Source: Tupaia tana
Lineage: Eukaryota; Chordata; Mammalia; Scandentia; Tupaiidae
DNA: 64,000 bases
Assembly (NCBI GenBank): GCA_026018925.1
Contig: JAKSZU010000029.1
Location: forward strand, 7,873,006 to 7,937,005
Reading direction: 5' to 3'
Below the pieces are notes generated by a model. It saw only the letters and a program-made list of their open reading frames with translations, ran no database searches and was not told the origin of the DNA. A program made the position numbers and the translations under genes. Shown here piece after piece: positions 55,373-64,000 of this stretch (the stretch's first letter is position 1; every line of letters starts with the position of its first letter).

Positions 55373-56189
55373 TAAAATATCTTAATTAATAGTAAAAACA
55401 ACACCATTTGTGAGCTGTTTAGAAATATCACATTGTGGATACAGATGGTGGACTGTAGTAAATCACAATGCTCCATGGAGGTGAGTTACCTGGAAATATT
55501 TCTAAGGTTTATGGCTAGAGACCTATTCAGGTATGCTGAGCATATGTATGCTGTGGTTCAAGACTGGCTGAGTGTGAGAATTAACCATGATACTAAGACT
55601 CTCTTACGGTTGCTATCTGTCTCATGGAAGAAAAAAACTTTTTGTAATAAAAACTGAATCCTCTAAAAAATAAAAATATTTATATAATTAAATCAAAATA
55701 TTTATATACTTAAATAGTTAAGGCCGCATGCCTCCATGGCCAGGTGGTAATGGGTGTGAGTGGCACCACCTTTGCACTCAGTAAGGCAAAGATGGTGATC
55801 CAGAGCAGCACCACAATCACCTCTGGGGTGTGCCAGGCCCTGTTCATCTGGTACTGCATTTCCTTCAATTGAAAGCAAAGAATTGACCTCAACTTCTAGA
55901 ACAGGCTGAAACAATGAAGAAAGAAACAGAAGTTTGCCGAGGAGAGACCTGGGCTATCCAGGTTACCTGACCTTAAAAATTCGGGAGCAGTTCAGAGTTT
56001 TCCCTGAAGAAAATCAGTGTGCTAAAGAGTTGCTAGCCCAAGATGAGTAAGAGAAGGTGGCAGACTGACCAATGCCATCGCTGTGTATGGGCACCCACAA
56101 CAGTTGCCTCAGGTGCTGTAGCAGACGCTGCCACCTCCCATGTTCCAGATGCTGCTGACCAAGCTCCCAAAAGTCAACTGGAGAATTTT
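55373..56189. other. Host DNA with possible retropseudogene fragments
   Basis: 55710-55990 and 56043-56190 are GC-richer than their surroundings. The minus strand at 55710-55892 reads a 60-codon frame with a hydrophobic stretch (VIVVLLWITIFALL), as in a membrane protein, but a second 70-codon frame overlaps it and no parent is recognised. Treat as unassigned. Confidence 0.35.
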
Positions 56190-56486
56190 TTAAAGAGATC
56201 ATTTTTCCATAGGGTGCCTGCACTCATGGGATACAGAGAGAGAGAGAGAGAGACAGAAAGACAGAGACAGAGAGACAGAAAGATAGTGAGAGAGAAAGTG
56301 AGAAATCACCTCCCAGTATGAATGCCCATGCATGCCGCAATACTTCCCCACCATTCTACTCCTGGGATCTTGAGCATCAACATATTTGCACCTTGCATGA
56401 GTTTCAAGCCACCAGGTTTGGGACTCATACCATAGTTGGCCATGTGGGAGTCCAGCCAGGTAATAGCTATGCTGTTTGCTGGCTAC
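56190..56486 (-). mobile_element. SINE-A, old
   Basis: ATTTTTCCATAGGGTGCCTGCACTC, long GAGACAGAAAGACAGAGACAG stretch, GAAATCACCTCCCAG, CACCAGGTTTGGGACTC, GGAGTCCAGC; the head end is altered (GTTTGCTGGCTACC). Confidence 0.83.
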
Positions 56487-56889
56487 CATCAGAATATTAT
56501 AAGTGTTCAGAGCTTGACTAAAAATGACATGAAGTGAGACATGAATGCCAACATAATAAAATCACAATTAATTATATTTTTAAAATTCTGAACTTGGAAG
56601 TTGAGCAGCTCTAGAGAATAAGGGGTATATGCTTGTTATAGGACTGTCCTGCGCTGAAATCTACCAAAGATATTGTTTATTTTGTGTAGATCTATTGATC
56701 TGTTTTATTAATTTTTCCAATAAAGAATGAATTTTGATAGAAAACTTCTCATTTTATAAATATACTCATAAGTTACCATCGTACCATGGGTTTCTTTTAT
56801 TCCTAAAAAAAAAGTAATTAAAATATACAAAAAACATAAAATATTTTTCCCCCAAAAAAGGAGAGGGACAGGTAAAAAGAGCTTATTTT

Positions 56890-57074
56890 TTATAATTATT
56901 TTATTTATTATTGCTATTTTTAAAAAAAATTTTGTAGAACAGACACATTCATCAGAGAGAGAGAGAGCAAGAGAGGGAGAATGTGAGAAAGCAAGGCACC
57001 ATGTCTGGGACTAGAACTGCTCTCTACCATGTGGGACTCCAGTGCCTTAACCACCATGTAACCTGCTGGTCCTA
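56890..57074 (-). mobile_element. SINE-B
   Basis: TATAATTATTTTATTTATTATTGC tail, AGAACAGACACATTCATCAGAGAGAG, GTCTGGGACTAGAACTG and AACCTGCTGGTCC. Confidence 0.82.
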
Positions 57075-57866
57075 AATGCATTTTTTAAAAATACAGAACA
57101 GTTTTGTATAAATTTAAAAATTATGTAGAAACTTGTGTTTATGAATATTGCATATTAAAGTTTCTGAGAGATCATTTCTCCCCATTTGCTCTCAGATATT
57201 AAAAATAAAATTAATACAGGTAAAATGTCCTGAAGGGTGCTACTGCTTTATGACTGCTGGTCCCAGTAGGAGAGCTCCCGAGCACTCACCACCATCCTCA
57301 GCATCTCCAAGAGGGCAGGCCTGGGGAGAGCAAGACACCTGGTACACCGCAGCCTTCACCACCAGCTTATTTCTGCCCCTGGCAATGTGAGCTTCAGGAG
57401 ATAGCTGAGCCCACTGGCCCAAGGAGTTGTGACAGGCAGCAGGTTCCTGTTAGGCAGGCTGGTGCAGGGAAAGGGCAGAGGGTGAAGGACGGAAGAAAGC
57501 ATAGAAGAGGAGGGGGACAGCTATGAGTGATGATGGATGACCAGAACTACAAGTAGGAGGCGACCTTGTAACGTTTTCTGCAGTCACTGCCACCTCCACC
57601 ACCCACTGTTGATTTCAGTTCCTGCCTGAGAGTTTTCAGGGACATTGCTGGTGGTGTCAGCTGTCTTTGTGGCTAGGAAAGGCACAAAGGAGAGACTCTC
57701 AATTGGGTCCCCAAAACCACTGGAGGTCAAGGGGGTGCCCATGATGTTAAAGAGCTACCACTTGGCTGCAGCCAAGGCAACCCCCACCCAGCTCTACTAT
57801 CAACCTCAACACCTCCACCTCCAAGCTCTTAATGAATATCACTATTAAAGATACAAGAGCACATAC
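57075..57866. other. Host DNA, GC-rich block, possible retropseudogene
   Basis: 57220-57840 is GC-rich against an AT-rich background and has forward frames of 67-80 codons in different phases, including a proline-rich end (57780-57830). The composition suggests a decayed processed transcript or an old LTR. No family recognised. Confidence 0.35.
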
Positions 57867-58125
57867 TGGGGGCTTCAGGTCACTTAGTGGTTAGGCGCTG
57901 GATGTTGATATGATCAACTGTGGTTCAAGTACCAGACACAGCAGGTTGAAATTCATGCCAGGCAAATGTGTATGTGTGCCAAAAATCTTGAGAATAGAAT
58001 AAAAGTGAAGAAATTGAAACATGACCATCACCTACAGAGGGTGATTTCTCACTTTCTGTGTCTATCTTTTTTCTCTCTCTGGCAATCAAACATGCTCTGT
58101 AGGGAAAATCCCTGTCTAAAAAAAA
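57867..58125 (+). mobile_element. SINE-A, old
   Basis: GGGGGCTTCAGGTCACTTAGTGG head, GGTTCAAGTACC B box, GGGTGATTTCTCACTTTCTG and an A8 tail. Confidence 0.83.
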
Positions 58126-58199
58126 TTCTGGACAAAATTGGATAGTGTCATAGATGAACTTTTAATACAGAATCCGGATGACTATATCCCTATATCCTA

Positions 58200-58290
58200 T
58201 GAATAGATATACAGCTGTGTGTGTGAGTGTGTAAGCCAGCAGCACTGGAACAGATGTATAGCAATCTGATTTAAAAGATGAATCACTTAG
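58200..58290. other. Short host spacer
   Basis: Unique text with GTGTGTGTGAGTGTGTAAG. It holds the left target duplication of the next SINE. Confidence 0.5.
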
Positions 58291-58567
58291 AGGGACCAGC
58301 AGATGGTGTAATGGTTATGTTGCTGAACTCCCATGTAGTCTGGTTCAAGTCCCAGACTCAGTGGCTTAAACTCACACAGAGCACGTGTTTATGCCTGTGT
58401 TTATGCCTATATTATGCCCAAGATCCTGAGAAGAAACTGGAGGAGAAGGAATTGAGGCATGGCCATCCCACCTGGGGGTGACTTCTTGCTGTCTCTCTGT
58501 CTCTCTCTGTCTTTTCAGTTAGAGCATGTGTCCTATAGCAAAAACCTCTCTTCAAGAAAAAAAAAAG
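58291..58567 (+). mobile_element. SINE-A with TSD
   Basis: GGGACCAGCAGATGGTGTAATGG head, body with a duplicated GTGTTTATGCC segment, A10 tail. Target duplication ATCACTTAG at 58282-58290 and 58568-58576. Confidence 0.92.
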
Positions 58568-58579
58568 ATCACTTAGCAT

Positions 58580-59215
58580 CTCAAAAGAGTTGCAAGCCAG
58601 TCCTACAGATCTTTATACTGAAAGAGTTAATATAGCTCTTAGACAATACATGGGAGCATCACAGAGCATTGTGCCTGTTTTCCTATATATGAGAAAGCTC
58701 TACATTGAAACCAGCTTAACAAAGACTTAAAAGGTGGCCTTATAAAGCTGTTCATGAAACATGTTGAGAAAAGCACATTTACAGCAGAATGGCTTTACTT
58801 TTAGAAGCCCAGACAACACCATCTCAGGTCACATCTTCTACTATGGCAAATATCATGAAAGCCTGTATACTCTCACACCAGAATGGATTCAAACGACTCC
58901 AACTCGGTTTCCTAAATTTATTTCGAACATTTTCCCTCTGGCAGTAGAACATCGACTTTCTGAATATGCTGCTCAAGATCAGAAACTTCAAAGAGTTATT
59001 ATTCAGGCTGATTTTACCATAGGTGACAAATCCCAGAAGAGAGCTGGGGGTGAGTTGGATTGTAACAGTTCATCAGCATATGCAAGTTTCAGGGGGAACA
59101 GACAGTGAATGTATTGAATATACTTTCCTTCTGAAAAAGAAGATGCACCAGAGCTGTAGAGATTGTACTCAGAGCACAGTGGGAGCCTGCAGACACTCAG
59201 GAACTCTAACAAAGC
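58580..59215 (+). pseudogene. Unassigned protein-coding remnant (probable processed pseudogene)
   Basis: A 115-codon frame (58761-59108) is protein-like (for example [20 protein letters not shown] and [20 protein letters not shown]). Upstream, 58629-58710 reads [20 protein letters not shown] in a related phase with stops after it. Downstream, the sense continues in another frame as [20 protein letters not shown] (from about 59056), so at least one frameshift is present. No introns are evident over 600 bp. I do not recognise the parent gene. It is cut at the right by a SINE-A. Confidence 0.6.
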
Positions 59216-59216
59216 T

Positions 59217-59355
59217 ATTTTTTGTTTTTGGTATAGGGCACATGTGCTTGCTAGAGAAACAGAAACAGAGAGACAGAAAACATTAAAGTGGCTACCCTCC
59301 AAGAGGATGGACATTCCACAATTCCTTCTCCTCCATTCTCCTCTTGGGATTTTAG

Positions 59356-59392
<37 letters not shown>

Positions 59393-59499
59393 GACACATA
59401 TGCCTGGTGTGAGCCTCAAGCTGTAGAGTCTGGGACTCAAACCATATTTGACTAAGTGGGAGTCCAGTGCTATATTCATTATGCCATCTGCTGGTCCCC
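59217..59499 (-). mobile_element. SINE-A with (CA)n expansion
   Basis: GGTATAGGGCACATGTGCTTGC, CTCCATTCTCCTCTTGGG, a (CA)n run of about 18 units at 59356-59390, GTCTGGGACTCAAACC and CATCTGCTGGTCCCC. The same body position carries (TG)n in the copy at 52161-52512. Confidence 0.92.
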
Positions 59500-59579
59500 A
59501 AATCTGTTCTTACAAGGGGACTTTGGATGTATTACTTTTGTTTTTAATTTAAAAAAAACAAAGAACTGAAAATGTGAGA

Positions 59580-59853
59580 TTGAGTAGTGATTAAGACACT
59601 GGCCTCTCAAATGGCCTACTATGGTTCAAGTCCCAGACCTGGTGGCTTATAAACCTTAAAAATCACACCAGGCATGTGTGTGCACATGCTCAAATTCCAG
59701 GAGAATAAAGGAGAAGGGATTGTGTCATGGTTATACTCCTACGTGATGATTTTTCACTTTTCCTCTCACTGTCTTTCTGTCTCACTCTCCTGCAAGTACA
59801 CTCCTATGGCAAAAATTTTAAAAATTAAAACAAAAACAAAAACAAAACAAAAC
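59580..59853 (+). mobile_element. SINE-A with SINE-B-like head
   Basis: GATTGAGTAGTGATTAAGACACTGG head, GGTTCAAGTCC B box, GGAGAAGGGATTGTGTCATGG body and an (AAAAC)n tail that runs into the next SINE. Confidence 0.87.
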
Positions 59854-60015
59854 AGTGGCAGGCAGTTGGCATGGTGGTTAAGAAACTGGATTCCCACATG
59901 GTCAACTTTGGCTTGATGCCCTGAACCAGTGGTTTGCTTTCTCACTTTCCCTCTTTTTTTCTTTCTTTCCTTCTCCGGTCAAGTTAGAAGCATAAAAAAT
60001 TAAGTAAGTAATTCT
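59854..60015 (+). mobile_element. SINE-B directly after SINE-A
   Basis: GTGGCAGGCAGTTGGCATGGTGG head, GTGGTTTGCTTTCTCACTTTCCC, CCGGTCAAGTTAG tail. Inserted at the A-rich end of the preceding copy. Confidence 0.85.
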
Positions 60016-60840
<825 letters not shown>

Positions 60841-60852
60841 ATTTTGGCATAT

Positions 60853-61095
60853 AGGGACCAACAGTTAGTGTAGTGGCTATGTCACTGGACTCCCATGTAG
60901 TCGACCGTGGTTCAAGTCCTGGACCTGGTGGCTTAAAACTCACACTGGGCATGTGTGCATGCATGCCCAAGATCCCGAGAGGAGAATGGAGGAAAAGGGA
61001 TTGCGGCGTGGCCATCCCCCTGAGGGGTGATTTCTCACTTTCTGTCTCTCTGTCTTTTTGGTGAGCGCACATGCCCTATAGCAAAAACCTCTCCA
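60853..61095 (+). mobile_element. SINE-A
   Basis: GGGACCAACAGTTAGTGTAGTGG head and complete body. Flanks AATTTTGGCATA and ATTTTTTTGGCATA give a decayed target duplication. Confidence 0.93.
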
Positions 61096-61137
61096 AAAAA
61101 AATTTTTTTGGCATACTTTTGGAGTTTGGAATTGTTT

Positions 61138-61386
61138 TTAGAGAAAGGTTTTTTTCCTACAGGGTGCATGCATTCAATGTAGAGACCAAGAGAGACAGAG
61201 AGACAGAAATTACCCCCCAAGGGGATAGGACCACACTACAATGCCTTCTCCTCCATTATCTTTTCCTGATTGTAAACATACACACATGCACCCAGCATGA
61301 GTTTCAATCTACCAGGTACAGGATTCGAACTACAGTCAGCCAAGTAGGAGCTCAGCAATGTAACCATTATGCCATCTTCTGGTCCT
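61138..61386 (-). mobile_element. SINE-A, old
   Basis: CCTACAGGGTGCATGCATTC, AATTACCCCCCAAGGGGAT, GGTACAGGATTCGAAC (B box complement) and CATCTTCTGGTCC. Confidence 0.85.
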
Positions 61387-61477
61387 AAAGATTCAAATAT
61401 TAATTAATCCTGGGAAGTACCCCAAGTATAAACATGATTGATTCATATGATTTTTGTATACACAGTCTTAAAGTAAT

Positions 61478-61558
61478 AATTTAATTAAGTTTTATTTATT
61501 TATTATTATTATTGTTTCTCATCCTGTGACAGAACATGTGTGCCCACTAGAGAGAGGC
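61478..61558 (-). mobile_element. SINE-B 3' fragment
   Basis: TTAATTAAGTTTTATTTATTTATTATTATTATTG tail followed by CTGTGACAGAACATGTGTGCCCACTAGAGAGAGG; the head half is missing. Confidence 0.65.
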
Positions 61559-61747
61559 CATTTCAAAACTTTAATAGAAATACTTGAATTTATTTGCATT
61601 GGCTTTCTTAGCCATAACATTTATACCAATTTAATTAAACTTGGATCACATATTTTTATCCAATAAGTGGCCAACCTTGAAAAAATAAAGAAGAATAAAT
61701 TTATTAAAAAGTAAGATAGTATATAAATAGAATAGCTAACATTTCTT

Positions 61748-61986
61748 AACAGGGTTTTGCTGTAGGGTACAGGTGCTCTCTAGAGAGAAAAAGAGACAAA
61801 GATAGTGAGAGGAAAAGTGAGAAATCACCCCAGGGCAGATTTCCAGGCTGCAATCCCTCTTCATTCTCCTGATATCTTGAGAATGCACACACACATGCCT
61901 GGTGTGATTTTCAAACCACTGGCTCTGGGACCCATGATCAGTCATGTGGAAGTCTAGCTACATAACCACTATGCCATCTGCTGGTC
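61748..61986 (-). mobile_element. SINE-A, old
   Basis: TTTTGCTGTAGGGTACAGGTGC, GTGAGAAATCACCCCAGG, GGCTCTGGGACCCATG, CATCTGCTGGTCC. Confidence 0.85.
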
Positions 61987-62018
61987 CAATAAATAATATT
62001 TTATAAGAAACGCAATTA

Positions 62019-62192
62019 GGCTGGCAGGTGGCATGGTGGTTAAAAGGTGCTAGACTCCCACATGGCTGAACATGGTTCGAGTCCTGGACCCGGCGGCTTG
62101 CTTTCTTACTTTCTCTCTCTCTCTCTCTCTCTCTGTCTCTTTCTGATCAAATAAAAGTAAAATAAATAAAGTTAAATAAAATAATTCTTTCT
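62019..62192 (+). mobile_element. SINE-B, near consensus
   Basis: GGCTGGCAGGTGGCATGGTGGTTAA head, GGTTCGAGTCCTGGACC (intact B box), GGCGGCTTGCTTTC, (CT)n, CTGATCAAATAAAAG and TAAA-rich tail. It is among the best-preserved SINE-B copies here. Confidence 0.92.
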
Positions 62193-62644
62193 ATAAAAAG
62201 GAAACATAATTGCCACTATATATAAACTCTTAAATTATATTTACTTAAATGCAAACTTTCCAACAATTAGTACATCGTATTTTTTTAAAACTAATATACT
62301 AAAAGAACTGCTCAGGTGACAGCAGTACCTTCTTGTTTTGGGTCACAGATCAAGGTTTATCTTAGTAGAGAAATACCATAGTATATCAGGCAGATTGAAA
62401 ATCAAAAGTTGCATGAATGGGTTTTGGAATATTTAAGGCAAAATGCAAATTTTATTTCAGAAGTCCTGTTCTTTGGACTGTGAAGAAACAGCATAAGCTG
62501 TTATGTACAGCATAAAATGTTTTGTTTATAATGCTGAAAGTGAAAAGGTTTTTCTTAAAAAAAATAACCTATAGATTTGAGTATATAGACTTTTCATAAT
62601 AGACAAAATAGAAAATGTTTATTTTTTATTTTTTATCTATTTAT

Positions 62645-62888
62645 TTTGAAGATTTTTGCCACAAAACAGGTATACTTGCTAGAGGGAGACTGAGACAGTG
62701 AAAGGGAAAGTGAGAACTCATCCCCCAGAGGGAATGGCCATGCGACAATTTCTTCTCCATTCTTCTCCTGGGATATGGAGAATGCACGCACGCATGCTTC
62801 GTATAATTTTCAAACTAATAGGTCCAGGACTTGAACCTCAGTCATGTGAGAGTACAAGACCTTAATCACCACACAATCTGCTGTCCCC
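62645..62888 (-). mobile_element. SINE-A, old
   Basis: GATTTTTGCCACAAAACAGG, GAACTCATCCCCCAGAGG, GGTCCAGGACTTGAACC, AATCTGCTGTCCCC. Confidence 0.82.
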
Positions 62889-62931
62889 TAATATGTTTAT
62901 ATTTGATTTACTTTTTTAAGATTCATTTACT

Positions 62932-63129
62932 GGGGCCAGCAAGTGGCATGGTGATTAAGGGCTCTGGAGTCCCACATGACTGAGTATGGTTTGAGTCCCA
63001 GGCTTGGTGTCTTGCTTTCTCGCTTTCTCTTTCTCTTTCTCTCTCTCACGCTGTCCCTCTCTGATCAAATCCAAACAAATAAAATAAATAATAAAAGATG
63101 TTAAATAAAACAATTCCTAAAAAAAAAAT
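62932..63129 (+). mobile_element. SINE-B
   Basis: GGGGCCAGCAAGTGGCATGGTG head, GGTTTGAGTCCC B box, TTGCTTTCTCGCTTTC, CTGATCAAATCC, A-rich tail. It ends exactly where the next, inverted copy starts. Confidence 0.88.
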
Positions 63130-63293
63130 TACTTTTATTATTTAAAAAAATTTGTGTTAGAACATGTGCACTCATGAGAGAGAGATTGTGAGAAAATGAA
63201 AATGTGAGAAAGCAAGTAAAAAGGACTGGAACTCAAACTGTGTTTGGCCATGAGGGAGCCAAGTGCCTTAACCACTATGCTTCCTGTTGGCCC
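63130..63293 (-). mobile_element. SINE-B, inverted against the previous copy
   Basis: ACTTTTATTATTT tail, TTAGAACATGTGCACTCATGAGAGAGAG, GGACTGGAACTCAAACTG and TTCCTGTTGGCCCC. Confidence 0.84.
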
Positions 63294-63521
63294 CTAAAAC
63301 ATTTATTTTTAACATTTATTAGACTCATATATTTAAGATATTTTCTTAAAAGTACATTAACTAATAATATTGCTTTTATTCATTTTTATTTTTCCTGAGA
63401 CAATAGTATTAAATTCTTTGCATCTTTGACATCAATGTCTCTAGTAGTACTAGAGCCACTTTGAAGAAAGGTTTAAAAAAGAACACACTGTAACATTTTT
63501 CTGGGTTTTCTTTGGGGGAGG

Positions 63522-63749
63522 GAGAGATTTCTGCTATAGGATGTGTGCACTTGCCAGCAAGAGAGAGAGATTATACTGCAGGGGAAATAGCCATGCCACA
63601 ATTCCTTCTCTATTCTCTTCTAATAGTTTTGGGCATGCATGTACACTCGCCCAGTATGACTTTCAATTAACTGTGATATGGACTCAAACTGTGATATGGT
63701 AAGCCATATGGGAGTCCAGTGCCTTAACAACTACACTCACCTGCTGGGC
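63522..63749 (-). mobile_element. SINE-A, old
   Basis: TCTGCTATAGGATGTGTGCACTTGCC, AATAGCCATGCCACAATTCC, a small internal duplication (AACTGTGATATGG twice) near the B box and CACCTGCTGGGC. Confidence 0.83.
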
Positions 63750-63759
63750 AATATTTACC

Positions 63760-64000
63760 TGTTTTTAGTGTATAATTCAATATGCTTAGTAAATTTATAA
63801 AGTTGTTCAACTATAACCAAAGACCAATTTTAGAATGTTTATATCACTCAGAAAAATCCCTGGAGGCACACTTTTCTCCCACCCTGCAAATTCACTGGTT
63901 TATGATTTGCTTTTTCTGACTATTTCATATAAGTGGAATGATAATGATAAAAGAAAAAGAGCATAAGAATCTTTTTTTCCCTTAAATTGCTTGGTTTGTT
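63760..64000 (-). mobile_element. Old L1 3' region (L1M-type), runs off the window
   Basis: Reverse phrases AGTGTATAATTCAATATGC, TAAAGTTGTTCAACTATAACC, TTTTAGAATGTTTATATCACTC and GACTATTTCATATAAGTGGAATG, as in ancient L1 3'UTRs. Confidence 0.7.

Overview
This is a repeat-saturated, intron-poor stretch of a placental-mammal nuclear genome. The evidence is LINE-1 (L1) elements of several ages, tRNA-headed SINEs, class-II endogenous retroviral solo LTRs, a MaLR-type LTR, CpG depletion, microsatellites, and no bacterial-type gene. I found no intact host protein-coding gene. The dominant SINEs are not Alu, B1/B2, carnivore CAN, bovine tA, horse ERE or rabbit C type by eye, so I do not name the species.

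Layout: 1-29.9 kb is AT-rich host DNA with about 35 SINE insertions, old L1 relics (18.5-19.9 kb, 24.6-25.4 kb), a MaLR-type LTR (14.1 kb), an old half-L1 element (7.04-8.77 kb), and a recently inserted 5'-inverted L1 (27.2-28.1 kb). 29.97-43.10 kb is one uninterrupted tandem array of about 42 units of ~309 bp. 43.1-45.65 kb is the 5' half of an L1 on the minus strand (5'UTR monomers, broken ORF1, ORF2 endonuclease), cut off by the array. 45.8-48.1 kb is a second minus-strand element with an intact 322-codon ORF1 and no ORF2, a half-L1 (HAL1-like) organisation. 48.3-55 kb carries two solo LTRs of one family, each with a 6-bp target duplication, and a perfect 247-bp tandem duplication. 55-64 kb returns to SINE-rich host DNA with several possible retropseudogene fragments.

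The most notable point is the link between these parts. The ~309-bp unit of the 13-kb array is recognisably the same sequence as the 5'UTR (promoter) monomer of the two half-L1 elements at 47.7-48.1 kb and 7.04-7.25 kb. The array is therefore best read as a satellite built from retrotransposon promoter monomers. It is homogenised, and its middle part shows a nine-unit (~2.78 kb) higher-order repeat. The half-L1 elements share the same ORF1-to-3'UTR joint and a 3'UTR unlike that of the autonomous L1s nearby, so they behave as a separate non-autonomous lineage.

SINE naming used here: SINE-A is the long form (~260 bp: tRNA-like head with A and B boxes, a unique body, a CT-rich stretch, an A tail). 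SINE-B is the short form (~150 bp: a very similar head, then a CT-rich stretch and an AT-rich tail). Boundaries were read by eye and are good to a few bases where a target-site duplication (TSD) is quoted, otherwise to about 10-20 bases.
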